Shown one piece after another: positions 1 through 9,281 of a DNA stretch of 64,000 nucleotides. The notes under the pieces are model-generated. The model did not search any database. It was not told where the DNA came from and worked only from the letters and a program-made list of their open reading frames with translations. Location: NCBI RefSeq assembly GCF_002086485.1, contig NZ_MVHF01000001.1, forward strand, positions 310,001 to 374,000, given 5' to 3'. This DNA is from Mycobacterium aquaticum. GTDB taxonomy: Bacteria; Actinomycetota; Actinomycetes; Mycobacteriales; Mycobacteriaceae. Every line of letters starts with the position of its first letter. Within the stretch, counting starts at the first letter, position 1. Both the position numbers and the translations under genes were made by a program.

Positions 1-288
1 GCCCGCCGCACTGTTCTGCTAATCGACCGCGACCTTGGCCTGGCGCAGTGGGCGGACGTCGGGATGTACCTGCAGAGCGTCATGCTATTGCTGCGCGCCG
101 AGGGGCTGCACAGTTGCCCTCAGATGGCTTGGTCGCAGGTTCACCAAACGGTCGCCGAAATCGTCTCGCCCCCAGCCGAACTCATGCTGTTCTGCGGGAT
201 GTCGATCGGATACGAGGATGTCGGCGTCGACTACATCCGGACCGGCCGGGCGCCGCTCGACGAGACGGTTACCTTCGTCGACGGGTAA
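1..288 (+). CDS. Nitroreductase family protein, C-terminal part (5' end outside window)
   Basis: The reading frame is open from base 1 and ends at TAA 286-288, so only about 95 C-terminal residues are present. The stretch WADVGMYLQSVMLL, then AEGLHSCPQ and the ending CGMSIGYED..VDYIRTGRAPLDE, are typical of the C-terminal half of FMN-dependent nitroreductases (NfnB/NfsB-like), where the helix after ADVG packs at the dimer interface and the arm bearing R/P contacts FMN. Such enzymes reduce nitroaromatics, quinones or flavins with NAD(P)H in the cytosol. The substrate cannot be told from this fragment. The next gene is convergent, 29 bp away. Confidence 0.8.
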   Translation, partial: ARRTVLLIDRDLGLAQWADVGMYLQSVMLLLRAEGLHSCPQMAWSQVHQTVAEIVSPPAELMLFCGMSIGYEDVGVDYIRTGRAPLDETVTFVDG

Positions 289-317
289 CCCAGAGCATGG
301 GTTTCCTGTTCGCGTTC

Positions 318-1388
318 TCAGTGCCCCGCGTTGCGCACCAGGTCGACGGCGAACTGGTTGACGAAGGTGCCCGCGGACGGTTCGCCTGTGCCGCACGAGC
401 CGTCGGATTCACCGGGCCGCTTCACCCACAGGAAGGCGTCGACGTTTCCGTTTCCGGTTGCCGTGGTGGGTGCGACACCCAGCGCACGACCGCTGGGGTT
501 GCACCAGTACATGTCGCCGCCGGCGGGTCCGGCGCCGTTGCGCGAGGTGTCGATGACGTAGGGCTTGCCGCCGACAGCCCCGGAAATCGCGTCGCCGTAG
601 CCGATTTCCTCGTCAGTGGTGAAGAAGTTCGCGGTGTTGAGGCTGAAGCCCCGCGCCTTGGCAACACCGACCTGGTTGAGCCGGTTGGCCATCTCAGGGG
701 CGCTCACCCAGCGCGAGTGCCCGGCGTCGATGTACAGCGCGGTGGCCGGGTTGCGGGTCAGGGTATCGACGGCGTAGCCCATCAGGTCGAAGCGTTCCTG
801 GCGCTGGGCACCGGACAGGCAGTCGGCCATGGCCAGCGCATCGGGTTCGAGGATGACTGCGGCGGGTCCGCTGCCGATCGCGGCGGCGACGCCGTCGATC
901 CAGCCCTTGTAGGCGTCCGCCGAGCCGAACCCGCCCGCGGCGTAGCTGCCGCAGTCGCGATGCGGGATGCCGTAGAGAGCCAGGATCGGCATGGTGCCCG
1001 CCGCCTGCGCCGTTGCGATGTACTTCGAGTCGACCGCGAGGCTCGACACGTTGTCCATCCAGTAGGCCGTCGGGGTGTTGGCGACGGCGTCGAGCTCAGG
1101 ACTGCCCGCGCCCTTGGCGGCCCGCATGGCCTTGGAGTCGGGGTTGACGTAGAAGGTCTGCCCGGCCAGCGGGTTGCCGTCGCTGGCCAGGCGCACGGCG
1201 GGGCTGCCGACGGGAGCCGTCTCGGCTGCCAGAGCCGCGCAGGCTACGGCCGCAACTGCCAGGGAAGGGACTATCCAACGCGCGACTGCACCGGCAGCAG
1301 AGGAAATCACCCCAGAAACATATTGTGACGAGGCAACGAGCGCCAATCGCCTGCCGGCGGTGGCCTGCGGTCGAATATGCCGTGGCAA
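318..1388 (-). CDS. celA1: Secreted GH6 cellulase (CelA1-type)
   Basis: This is a glycoside hydrolase family 6 enzyme that hydrolyses beta-1,4-glucan outside the cell. It closely resembles M. tuberculosis CelA1 (Rv0062) from NPLAGQTFYVNP to the C-terminus. The two GH6 signatures are visible: GIPHRDCGSYA (residues ~140-149, with D145 the expected general acid) and ILEPDALAMADC (~179-190). The late KRPGESDG motif carries the fourth conserved Asp. A hydrophobic export segment (ARWIVPSLAVAAVACAALAA, ~36-55) precedes the domain. The N-terminal 25 residues are poorly constrained, so an internal start (the M. tuberculosis protein has a comparable long leader) is possible. There is no carbohydrate-binding module. 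The gene stands alone, 91 bp from an SDR gene on the same strand. Confidence 0.9.
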   Translation of the reverse strand: MPRHIRPQATAGRRLALVASSQYVSGVISSAAGAVARWIVPSLAVAAVACAALAAETAPVGSPAVRLASDGNPLAGQTFYVNPDSKAMRAAKGAGSPELDAVANTPTAYWMDNVSSLAVDSKYIATAQAAGTMPILALYGIPHRDCGSYAAGGFGSADAYKGWIDGVAAAIGSGPAAVILEPDALAMADCLSGAQRQERFDLMGYAVDTLTRNPATALYIDAGHSRWVSAPEMANRLNQVGVAKARGFSLNTANFFTTDEEIGYGDAISGAVGGKPYVIDTSRNGAGPAGGDMYWCNPSGRALGVAPTTATGNGNVDAFLWVKRPGESDGSCGTGEPSAGTFVNQFAVDLVRNAGH

Positions 1389-1479
1389 ACGCCGAATGGA
1401 GCCACTGCATACGTGCTGCCTGCGTTGCTATCGCTCAATGGCTCCTGGCCAGCAATATTCTGGCCGCTGCAGCGGCGCC

Positions 1480-2466
1480 TCACCGGCCGAGTTGGCGGAG
1501 CCCGGCGACGGTGTCGGCGAGGGTGATTCGTGGATCGCGGTAGGTGATGCCGAGGTCGCGTCGGCTCGGCGAATCGTCCGACGCAGGCATCTGGGTGTAG
1601 TACTGCATGCCGGCCTCGGTGATGGGGCTGTCGAACGGCAGGAACGGGCCGAGTCGGTCGAGCACCTGGCCCGCGGCCCGCAGCACAGTGTCGGGAACCG
1701 GCACGGCGAGCATCGTCTTGCCACTGACCTCGGTCAGCAGTTTCGCGAGTCGGTCCACCGGGATTCGATGGCCGCCGGCCATGTAGCGGCGCGGCCCACG
1801 CCCGGGTTGCAGGAGTGCGACGTGCAGGGCGGCCAGGTCTCGGCCGTCGACGATTGTCCAGGCTGCGCTGCGTCCCGGAATCGCTCCGAGTTGCAGGGCG
1901 GCGGCCACGCCCTCGCCGGCTTCGCCGAACTGGTCGCCGACCGGCGGACCCATCACCATGCCGGGGTAGGTGATGTTCACCGGTGCGCCGCCGTCCTGCA
2001 TGCCGCGGGCATAGATCTCGACCTGGGCCTTTGACCGGCCGTAGCCGTCGCTCCCGCCGAACACCGGCAGGTCGGCATGCAGGGTGTCCACATCGGGGTT
2101 GAACAGCGCGGTGATGCTCGACACGTGGATGATCGGGTCCAAACCGAGTTCCGCGGCCCCGCCCAGCACATTGCGGGCGCCGGCCATGTTGGTACTGAGC
2201 ATGCGGTCGGTCTGGCCGGGGTCGGTGGCGACCAGGGCGGCACTGTGTAGGACGGCATCGCAGCCGTCGAGCGCGCGCAGGACCGAGTCGCGATCGGTGA
2301 TGTCGCCGACGGCGTGGTCGGAAACGTCGACGCCGAGTCGGGCGACACTGGTGTGCAGGCGCTCGGGCTTTCGCACCAGAAATCGCACGGAATGTCCGGC
2401 GTCGGCGATCGCCTTCGCGCTCCACCCGCCCACGAATCCGGTGCCGCCGGTGACCAACACGCGCAT
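1480..2466 (-). CDS. NAD(P)-dependent epimerase/dehydratase-like protein (extended SDR)
   Basis: This 328-residue protein is an extended short-chain dehydrogenase/reductase. It starts directly with the Rossmann nucleotide motif (VTGGTGFVGG, residues 5-14) and carries the DxxD-like region GDITDRDSV. The catalytic YGRSK (YxxxK) follows the strand HVSSITALF. The C-terminal half includes a substrate segment with YMAGGHRIPV. It resembles dihydroflavonol-4-reductase / 3-beta-HSD-like proteins that are numerous in mycobacteria, so an NAD(P)H-linked ketone reduction or epimerisation is likely but the substrate is unknown. An AGGAGG-like sequence (complement of cctcct, 2474-2480) lies just upstream of the ATG and supports the start. 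Confidence 0.85.
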   Translation of the reverse strand: MRVLVTGGTGFVGGWSAKAIADAGHSVRFLVRKPERLHTSVARLGVDVSDHAVGDITDRDSVLRALDGCDAVLHSAALVATDPGQTDRMLSTNMAGARNVLGGAAELGLDPIIHVSSITALFNPDVDTLHADLPVFGGSDGYGRSKAQVEIYARGMQDGGAPVNITYPGMVMGPPVGDQFGEAGEGVAAALQLGAIPGRSAAWTIVDGRDLAALHVALLQPGRGPRRYMAGGHRIPVDRLAKLLTEVSGKTMLAVPVPDTVLRAAGQVLDRLGPFLPFDSPITEAGMQYYTQMPASDDSPSRRDLGITYRDPRITLADTVAGLRQLGR

Positions 2467-2542
2467 GCGCCAACCTCCTAGCGAGCAACGATCGTCGCAA
2501 CGACGCTAGTACGTCCGACGCCGCCGGGAAGCGCTTTGCGCG

Positions 2543-4207
2543 TCAGCCTCCGCGCAGGGCAGCAAGTTCCTTCATGTTCGCCAATCCCTGCTGTTGCGCG
2601 TCGTCGAGGAAGTCAGGCAACGGCGCTCGCAGTTCGGGCAGCACCTCATGGTCGAGCAGGCCCTGCAGCGCGGCCTGCTTGGGGCTGTGTCCGGCCAGGT
2701 TGTCGAGCTCCTGAACACCCGAAGGCGTTGCGTAGTCGTACAACTCGTGATGGACGGGCCGCGACGTGTCGAGGTCCATGCTGCCGGGCTTCCAGTACGT
2801 GTACATGCCGAGTTTCGCGTCGGGCGTGCGCACGGCGACGATGTGGCTGGGTGCCGAGGTGGGAATGTTCGTCGGGGGACCGCCGGCACCGAAAACCTTC
2901 TGTGCGAGCGGAGATTTCAGCAGCGCTGCCATCTCCTCGACCGACATGTCGTCAGTGGCGTGTGCGACCCACGGTCGGCCGGGTGCGGTGGCGTCGGCGG
3001 CGATGCGTGCGATGTCCGCACGACTCGACAGGTACGAGTACCGGGAATCGGAGCGCCAGCCCGCACCACCGTGCGCGATGGTCAGCAGCAGCGGCGCGAG
3101 GTCCGCGCTGGACGTGAGCTGCGTCCGCACCTGGCCCGCAGTCGGAGTCAGGTGCCCGGACGGATCCCTGACATAGAGCGGCACCCGGATGCTCTCGTCG
3201 TAGACGGCGGCGCCCTTGCCGCGCAGACCGTGCGAGCCGGCGTACTCGCCGTGGTCGGAGGTGAACACGACGACGGTGTTGCTGTCGATGTCCGGCCGGG
3301 CCGCGAGCGTGTCGAGCACCCGGCCGATCTGGATGTCCACCTGCTGGTGCAGCCACAGGTACATGTCCAGGCACCTGGCCCACTGCGCGGCCGCGTCGGG
3401 CCCCGAGTAGTCCAGCGCACCGGTCATCAACGGCGACATGAAGTTCATGTAGTCGATCTGCAACTGGGGCTTACCGCGGCGCCGCAGATCGTCGGCGGTC
3501 TCGAAATTGAGCGGCTTGGCGCTGAAAAAGTGCGGGACATCCTCGGGCAGAGGGTTTTTCGGCCACCAACAGATGTCATGCGGATTCACCAGCGACACCG
3601 TCGTGCACCACGGGCCGTCGGTGGCGTTGGCGTCGAACCAGCCGGCGAACTGGTCGACGATCGAGGGGTCCTGCTGCAGACCCTGATTCGGCGCGCCGTT
3701 GGGCGACGGGTATGTGCCGCCGGAGAATCCGTGCACGTCCAACCCGTCGGGAGTGTTGTCGGCCTCGTGACCGAGGTGCCACTTGCCCCACCACCACGTG
3801 CGGTATCCCGCGTCGCGCAGCATGGTTCCCCAAGTCGGGAACCGGGCCGCCAGAGTCGACTCGGTGGGACCTTCACCGGTGTACAGACAACCGGTCTGGT
3901 GTGAGTACAGCCCGGTGGTCAGCACTCCCCGCGATGGGGTGCACATGTTGGACGCGGTGTAGTGCGAGGCGAAGGACGTGCTACGGACCCGCAGGGCATC
4001 GAGGTTCGGCAGCATTGCAGCGAGCTGTGCAGTGTCGGGGAACCACTGCGGTGCTCGCATCTGGTCGACCAGGATGACCAAGATGTTGGGCCGGCTGCCC
4101 GACGCGGCTTCCGGCCTGCGCAGCAATTCGTAACCTCCCAGTCCTGCCGCGGCCACACCGGCCACCGCTGCGCCACCCAGAACCGCCCGCCGACTGACTT
4201 GTGTCAT
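2543..4207 (-). CDS. Tat-exported sulfatase (alkaline phosphatase superfamily)
   Basis: This is an arylsulfatase-type enzyme of about 554 residues. The N-terminus MTQVSRRAVLGGAAVAG is a Tat-type signal (RR followed by a hydrophobic Ala/Gly run), which places the protein outside the membrane. The metal site begins with NILVILVDQMR. The sulfatase signature CTPSRGVLTTG supplies the Cys (residue ~89) that must be converted to formylglycine, and later TSDHGEYAGSHG gives further metal ligands. I chose the ATG at 4207 over a GTG three codons upstream. The likely substrate is a sulfate ester, as in sulfated lipids, sugars or aryl sulfates, but which one cannot be read. It is divergent from tldD, 56 bp away. 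Confidence 0.9.
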   Translation of the reverse strand: MTQVSRRAVLGGAAVAGVAAAGLGGYELLRRPEAASGSRPNILVILVDQMRAPQWFPDTAQLAAMLPNLDALRVRSTSFASHYTASNMCTPSRGVLTTGLYSHQTGCLYTGEGPTESTLAARFPTWGTMLRDAGYRTWWWGKWHLGHEADNTPDGLDVHGFSGGTYPSPNGAPNQGLQQDPSIVDQFAGWFDANATDGPWCTTVSLVNPHDICWWPKNPLPEDVPHFFSAKPLNFETADDLRRRGKPQLQIDYMNFMSPLMTGALDYSGPDAAAQWARCLDMYLWLHQQVDIQIGRVLDTLAARPDIDSNTVVVFTSDHGEYAGSHGLRGKGAAVYDESIRVPLYVRDPSGHLTPTAGQVRTQLTSSADLAPLLLTIAHGGAGWRSDSRYSYLSSRADIARIAADATAPGRPWVAHATDDMSVEEMAALLKSPLAQKVFGAGGPPTNIPTSAPSHIVAVRTPDAKLGMYTYWKPGSMDLDTSRPVHHELYDYATPSGVQELDNLAGHSPKQAALQGLLDHEVLPELRAPLPDFLDDAQQQGLANMKELAALRGG

Positions 4208-4263
4208 AGAGGCCACATTAGGGGCCGATCCTGGGCGGCGGAGTGGGTCGATACCGTGGAGCG

Positions 4264-5781
4264 GTGACAGCTCAGCGACGTGTCGATGCCGACTTTCTGG
4301 AGTTGCCCCGGTTCGCCCTGGCCGATGCCGCCCTGTCAGCGGCGCTGGCCGCCGGTGCTACCTATGCGGATCTGCGGATCCACCGCATCACCACCGAGAT
4401 CATCCAGCTCCGCGACGCAGAGCTGGAGACGGCGGTGGTCAACCGTGAGGTCGGCCTGGCCGTGCGGGTGATCGTGGACGGTACCTGGGGATTCGCGTCG
4501 CACGCCGAACTGGATCCGGCGGTGGCGGCGGAGACGGCGCGGCGGGCGGTCTCCGTGGCGACGACGCTCGCGCCGCTGAACGCCGAACGCATCGAGCTGG
4601 CGCCCGAACCCGTCTACAGCGACGTGACGTGGGTGTCCAGCTACGGAGTCGATCCGTTCCTCGTGCCGTCCGCCGAGAAGATCGCCCTGCTCGACGAGTA
4701 CTCCGGGCGGTTGCTGGCCGCCGACGGCGTCGATCACGTGTCCGCGGGCGTGCACGCGGTCAAGGAACAGACCTTCTATGCCGACACCTTCGGTTCGTCC
4801 ATCACCCAGCAGCGGGTGCGGGTGCTGCCCAGCCTGGAAGCCATCGCCGTCGACGCTGCCGTGGGCTCCTTCGAAACCATGCGCACGCTCGCACCGCCCA
4901 CCGCGCGTGGGTGGGAAGCGGTCGCCGGCGACGAGGTGTGGGACTGGACCGGTGAACTGGCCGAGCTTCCGGCCCTGCTGGCCGAGAAGACCAAGGCGCC
5001 GTCGGTGGTCGCCGGTCCCACCGACCTGGTGATCGACCCGTCCAATCTGTGGCTGACCATTCACGAATCCATTGGGCACGCCACCGAATACGACCGGGCG
5101 ATCGGCTATGAGGCCGCCTACGCCGGGACCTCGTTCGCCACCCCTGACAAGCTCGGCACCATGCGCTACGGCTCGGAGGTGATGACCGTGACCGCCGACC
5201 GCACCGTGGAATTCGGTTTGGCGACGGTCGGTTTCGACGACGAGGGGGTGCGAGCGCAATCCTGGGATCTGGTGCGCGACGGCATCTTCGTCGGCTACCA
5301 GCTGGACCGCGTGTTCGCACCGAGGCTCGGCCAGGCGCGGTCCAACGGATGCTCGTATGCCGACTCGCCGCACCACGTGCCGATCCAGCGGATGGCCAAC
5401 GTGTCACTGCAGCCCGGCGCCGAAGACCTCAGCACCGACGACCTGATCGCCCGGGTGTCCGACGGCATCTACGTCGTCGGCGACAAGAGTTGGTCAATCG
5501 ACATGCAGCGGTACAACTTCCAGTTCACCGGGCAGCGGTTCTACCGAATCCGCGACGGCCGGCTGGACGGACAGCTGCGGGACGTGGCCTACCAGGCCAC
5601 CACGACCGACTTCTGGGGTTCGATGGAAGCCGTTGGGGGACCGTCGACCTGGCGCCTGGGCGGGGCGTTCAACTGCGGCAAGGCCCAACCCGGTCAGGTC
5701 GCGCCAGTCAGTCACGGCTGCCCCAGCGCGTTGTTCCGTGGCATCAACGTACTCAACACCCGGACGGAGGCAGGCCGATGA
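4264..5781 (+). CDS. tldD: TldD-family metallopeptidase subunit
   Basis: This is a TldD/PmbA (U62, 'modulator of gyrase') protein of 505 residues. TldD supplies the zinc site of the TldD-TldE heterodimer, which cleaves unfolded peptides and in some bacteria matures RiPP antibiotics or degrades CcdA. The HESIGH sequence (residues 267-272) fits the HExxxH zinc motif of TldD. Residues GCSYADSPHHVPIQRM and WRLGGAFNCGKAQPGQ near the C-terminus are also typical. The frame opens at 4243, but the GTG at 4264 starts the conserved part and is preferred. Its TGA overlaps the ATG of the partner gene (ATGA), so the pair is translationally coupled. Confidence 0.9.
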   Translation: MTAQRRVDADFLELPRFALADAALSAALAAGATYADLRIHRITTEIIQLRDAELETAVVNREVGLAVRVIVDGTWGFASHAELDPAVAAETARRAVSVATTLAPLNAERIELAPEPVYSDVTWVSSYGVDPFLVPSAEKIALLDEYSGRLLAADGVDHVSAGVHAVKEQTFYADTFGSSITQQRVRVLPSLEAIAVDAAVGSFETMRTLAPPTARGWEAVAGDEVWDWTGELAELPALLAEKTKAPSVVAGPTDLVIDPSNLWLTIHESIGHATEYDRAIGYEAAYAGTSFATPDKLGTMRYGSEVMTVTADRTVEFGLATVGFDDEGVRAQSWDLVRDGIFVGYQLDRVFAPRLGQARSNGCSYADSPHHVPIQRMANVSLQPGAEDLSTDDLIARVSDGIYVVGDKSWSIDMQRYNFQFTGQRFYRIRDGRLDGQLRDVAYQATTTDFWGSMEAVGGPSTWRLGGAFNCGKAQPGQVAPVSHGCPSALFRGINVLNTRTEAGR

Positions 5782-7139
5782 TCGGCGCACAACAGGTCGT
5801 CGACATCGCGCTTGCCGCCGCGGGGCAGGACAACGAAACCGTCGTGCTGGTCACCGACCGCGCCGACGCGGCGCTGCGCTGGGCGGGTAACTCGATGACC
5901 ACCAACGGGGAGTCGATCAGCCGCACCACCACCGTGATATCGATTGTGCGCCAAGGGGACAAGGCGCATGTCGGATCTGTGCAGTCCAGCGAGGTGGATC
6001 CGGCGGTGATCCCGGATCTGGTCTCGGCGGCCAAGGCCGCCGCGCAGGCCGCGCCCCCAGCTCGCGACGCGGCGCCTCCATTGCCACCCGACGGCGGGCC
6101 CGCCGATTGGGATGAGCCCGTCCCGGGAACCGGCGCACAGGTCTTCGCCGGCGTTGCCGTCGACCTGGCGCGTGGCTTCGGCAGGTCCGATCGGCTCTAC
6201 GGCTACGCCCGGCACGTCGTGGAGACGACGTTCGTGGCGACCTCCGGCGGGTTGCGTCGTCGCTACACCCAGCCGACCGGCTCGGTGGAGATCAACGCCA
6301 AGCGGGACGGGGCCAGTGCCTGGGCCGGCCTCAGCACGCCGGATTTCGCTGCGGTCCCGGTCGATTCGCTGCTCGATGACCTGGCGTTGCGGCTCGGCTG
6401 GGCATCACGAACCGTTGAACTGCCTGCCGGGCGCTACGAGACCATTATGCCGCCGTCCACGGTCGCGGACATGATGATCTACCTGACCTGGACCATGGAC
6501 GGCCGTGGCGCGCAGGAAGGCCGCACCGCGCTCTCGGCGCCCGGTGGCACCCGGGTGGGGGAGCGGCTCACCGACCTGGGTTTGACGCTCTACTCCGACC
6601 CGTACGCCGAATCGCTGGCGTGCCAACCGTTTGTGGCAGTCCCCAGCTCATCGGAGCGGACGTCGATCTTCGACAACGGGATGGACATCGAACGGGTCGA
6701 CTGGATCCGCGACGGGGTGATCGACGCGCTGGCGTATCCGCGTGCCGTCGCCGCCGAATACGGTGCCCCGGTGGCCGCACCCGCCGACAACCTGCTCATG
6801 ACCGGGGGATCGGCGGAATTGGCCGACATGATCGCCGGCACCGAGCGTGGGCTGTTGCTCAGCACGCTGTGGTACATCCGCGAGGTGGACCCGACCGTGC
6901 TGCTGTTGACGGGGCTGACCCGGGACGGCGTCTACCTGATCGAGGACGGCGAGGTCACCGCGGCGGTCAACAACTTCCGGTTCAACGAGAGTCCGCTGGA
7001 CCTGCTGCGGCGGGCCACCGAGGCCGGCGTCAGCGAGGTGACACTGCCACGCGAATGGGGCGATTGGGCCACTCGGGCAGCGATGCCGACACTGCGGATC
7101 CCCGACTTCCACATGTCGTCAGTAAGCCAGGCTCAGTAA
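5778..7139 (+). CDS. pmbA: PmbA/TldE-like partner of TldD
   Basis: This 453-residue TldD/PmbA-fold protein lacks the HExxxH motif, as expected for the non-catalytic TldE/PmbA subunit that completes the peptidase chamber. Family features include the N-terminal segment with WAGNSMTTNGES, the internal DNLLMTGGSAELADMIAGTERGLLLSTLWYIREVDP and the C-terminal NNFRFNESPLDLL. The start ATG at 5778 overlaps the tldD stop by 4 nt, which fixes it although the frame is open much further upstream. No RiPP precursor gene is visible next to the pair, so a general proteolytic role is the default reading. Confidence 0.9.
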   Translation: MIGAQQVVDIALAAAGQDNETVVLVTDRADAALRWAGNSMTTNGESISRTTTVISIVRQGDKAHVGSVQSSEVDPAVIPDLVSAAKAAAQAAPPARDAAPPLPPDGGPADWDEPVPGTGAQVFAGVAVDLARGFGRSDRLYGYARHVVETTFVATSGGLRRRYTQPTGSVEINAKRDGASAWAGLSTPDFAAVPVDSLLDDLALRLGWASRTVELPAGRYETIMPPSTVADMMIYLTWTMDGRGAQEGRTALSAPGGTRVGERLTDLGLTLYSDPYAESLACQPFVAVPSSSERTSIFDNGMDIERVDWIRDGVIDALAYPRAVAAEYGAPVAAPADNLLMTGGSAELADMIAGTERGLLLSTLWYIREVDPTVLLLTGLTRDGVYLIEDGEVTAAVNNFRFNESPLDLLRRATEAGVSEVTLPREWGDWATRAAMPTLRIPDFHMSSVSQAQ

Positions 7140-7146
7140 TTCCGGC

Positions 7147-7980
7147 GTGGCGGCGGCACCGGTGATGGATACTGCCGGTGTGTGCAGTGAATTGACACGT
7201 CTGGTGGCGCTGTCGCCGCCGGGACTGGCCGACATCAACGCCGATATTCGCGATGTGTGCGCCATGACTGTCGGGCTGGCGCCCTTGCCCGCGGAAACCA
7301 CCGGCGGTGCAGTCGATCCCATGGTGAGTGAGTTCGCCGAGCAGTTCAGCGTGGACGTGACCGGGATCAGCAACGCCCAGCGGGCTGCGATCGTGGACCT
7401 GCTGGGCTCCGAGGTCTTCACCGTGACCACCCTGATCTACATCGCGGACTTCGTGCCGCGGGTGCACGCCGGGCTGCGCTCGTTCGGCGTCGACGTGCCG
7501 CTTGAGCCGGCAAGTTGGGACCACGACACCCAACCGGCCGACTTCGTGATGAACGTCTTCCTGCCCGCCGTGGGGCGGATGCGCGCGGTCGACCCGGTGA
7601 CTTCAGAGATCGTTCGGTTACGGGGGGCCCGCCAGCACAACTGCCGGCTGTGCCGGTCCTTGCGCGATACCGTCGCGCTGCAGGCCGGCGGAAGCGAGTC
7701 GGTGTACGACGAGATCGACCACTACGAGCAATCCGATCTGTCCGCCCGACACAAGGCCGCGTTGCGATATGTCGACGCGCTGATCTGGACACCCTCGAAG
7801 GTATCGGGAGACGAACTGCGGCAACACTTCTCCCGCGAGGAGGCCATCGAGCTCACCCTCGACGTGATGCGCAACGGATACAACAAGGTGGCCGTGGCGC
7901 TCGGCGCGGACGGGGCCCGCGTGGCCGAGGGCACCGAGCAGTATCGGCTCGGCGACGACGGACAACCGATCTACGGTTGA
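7147..7980 (+). CDS. AhpD-like / carboxymuconolactone decarboxylase-fold protein
   Basis: This 277-residue protein has the all-helical AhpD-like fold. The redox motif NCRLCRSL (C-x2-C, residues ~165-168) is followed by the typical LSARHKAALRYVDALIW helix and the SREEAIELTLDVMRNGYNKVAVALG ending. AhpD-family proteins act as alkylhydroperoxidases or CoA/lipoamide-linked redox proteins. Many mycobacterial members have no assigned substrate. The start is GTG 7147; an ATG at 7165 is an alternative. It lies only 7 bp after pmbA, so it is probably in the same transcript. A long palindrome follows its stop codon. Confidence 0.75.
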   Translation: MAAAPVMDTAGVCSELTRLVALSPPGLADINADIRDVCAMTVGLAPLPAETTGGAVDPMVSEFAEQFSVDVTGISNAQRAAIVDLLGSEVFTVTTLIYIADFVPRVHAGLRSFGVDVPLEPASWDHDTQPADFVMNVFLPAVGRMRAVDPVTSEIVRLRGARQHNCRLCRSLRDTVALQAGGSESVYDEIDHYEQSDLSARHKAALRYVDALIWTPSKVSGDELRQHFSREEAIELTLDVMRNGYNKVAVALGADGARVAEGTEQYRLGDDGQPIYG

Positions 7981-8004
7981 GGCCCCCCGACACTACGGGC
8001 CCGG

Positions 8005-8061
8005 CGACACTACGGTTTGTGGCGCGATTTCGACGATTTCGCGCCACAAACCGTAGTGTCG
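8005..8061. repeat. Perfect 23-bp inverted repeat between convergent genes
   Basis: Two perfectly complementary 23-nt arms (8005-8027 and 8039-8061) flank an 11-nt loop. The arm begins CGACACTACGG and ends in GGCGCGA. A further partial copy of the arm start, CGACACTACGGG, lies just upstream at 7988-7999. The element sits between two convergent genes, after the stop at 7980 and before the stop at 8076. In RNA it would form a very stable hairpin from either strand, so it could act as a bidirectional terminator. Its length and the extra copy also fit a REP-like dispersed palindrome. There is no T-run, as usual in mycobacteria. Confidence 0.85.
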
Positions 8062-8075
8062 GCGCAGCCAGGTGT

Positions 8076-9281
8076 TCAGCCGAGATCGAGGCCCGCGTAG
8101 ATCTCGTTCAGCGCGGTGGGTACCAGAGCGTTGGCGGTCGTCCTGCCATCCGGGGACAGCGTCAGGTTCGTCCAAATGACCAGCGCCACATCGTTGTCCG
8201 GGTCGAACCCCATGAACGAGTTGAAGCCGGGCATCTCCCCGCCGTGGTAGTACATCGCGGCGTGCGGTCCGTAGCGTTGGTGGCTGATGCCGTAGCCGTA
8301 CCGCTGACCGTCCGGTTTGGCCGGGTCCTCGGGCCGCAGGCTGTTCAGCCACTGCTGGTGGTAGTCGGCATCGAAGACCTTGCCGGTCACCAAGGCACGC
8401 ATCCAGGTCGCGAGATCGGCGGCGGTGGAGATGGCACCGCCGGCCGCCTCGGCGTACGACGGATTCTGTTGCGTGTAATCGACGGGCTTGAGGCTGCCGG
8501 CCCGTGCTGCGGCGACCACGTCGGCCGGGTAATCCTCATCGACCATGGCGTAGCGCGTCGTTCCGTACATGTAGCCGTGTGCATACGGTTCGGGAAGCGT
8601 CGTGTCGTTTGTGGCGGGCAGTGTGGTGCCCGGCATACCGAACGGAGCGAACAGGCGGTCATGCAACTGCTCTGCCAGCGGGCGCCCGCCGGCCTTCTCG
8701 GCAACCAGACCTAGCAGGGCGTAGTTGGTGTTGCAGTACTCGTAGGTGCTGTCCGGCGGTGCGCTCGGCGGGTGCGCAAACGCGATCGCCAGCACCTCCT
8801 GCGGTGTCCACGCCTTCGCCGGGTCGGTGTCGAGCGCTGTCGAGAGCTCAGGCGCGTCGGTGTAGCAGTAGAGCCCGCTGCGCATCGTCAACAGGTCTGC
8901 GAGCGTGATCTTCTCGCCGGCGGGCACACCCGCGACGTAGGTCGATACCGGCGCGTCGAGGGTGAGCTTGCCGTCCTGCGCAAGCAGCACGATCAGCGCG
9001 GCCGTCATGGTCTTGGTGTTGGAGGCGATCCGGAAATGCGTATCGGGTTGCGGTGGTGTCTGCGCGCCGAGTTCGGTGGTGCCGACCGTCGCGGTGAAGG
9101 TGCCCTGCGGAGTCTGCGCCAGCACCAGTGCACCGGGCACCTGAAGCTTGGCCGCCGCGTCTTGCACGACCCGTTGGAACTGGGCCGGGTCGATGGTCTT
9201 GAGCGCCGTGGTGTGCGCCGCCGAGCACCCGGCGATTGCCACGGTCAGGCACGCCGCCAGGACGAGCCGCAATGCGGTCAT
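8076..9281 (-). CDS. Lipoprotein of the class C beta-lactamase / serine hydrolase fold
   Basis: This 401-residue protein has a lipobox (VAIAGC, Cys19), so it is predicted to be anchored on the outer face of the membrane. It carries the serine-hydrolase motifs of the beta-lactamase/penicillin-binding-protein class C group: SNTK (S87-x-x-K90), YCN (Y182-x-N184) and a C-terminal YHGG in the position of the KTG/HxG box. The HxG variant is common in D,D-peptidases and esterases (EstB-like) rather than in true AmpC enzymes. It may therefore be a carboxypeptidase or esterase; beta-lactam hydrolysis cannot be assumed. It is followed on the other strand by a convergent AhpD-like gene. Confidence 0.85.
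   Translation of the reverse strand: MTALRLVLAACLTVAIAGCSAAHTTALKTIDPAQFQRVVQDAAAKLQVPGALVLAQTPQGTFTATVGTTELGAQTPPQPDTHFRIASNTKTMTAALIVLLAQDGKLTLDAPVSTYVAGVPAGEKITLADLLTMRSGLYCYTDAPELSTALDTDPAKAWTPQEVLAIAFAHPPSAPPDSTYEYCNTNYALLGLVAEKAGGRPLAEQLHDRLFAPFGMPGTTLPATNDTTLPEPYAHGYMYGTTRYAMVDEDYPADVVAAARAGSLKPVDYTQQNPSYAEAAGGAISTAADLATWMRALVTGKVFDADYHQQWLNSLRPEDPAKPDGQRYGYGISHQRYGPHAAMYYHGGEMPGFNSFMGFDPDNDVALVIWTNLTLSPDGRTTANALVPTALNEIYAGLDLG

Noticed and set aside
48..1328. Plus-strand open frame of 426 codons over the cellulase gene
   Set aside because: It is antisense to the convincing GH6 gene. Its own translation shows no family features.
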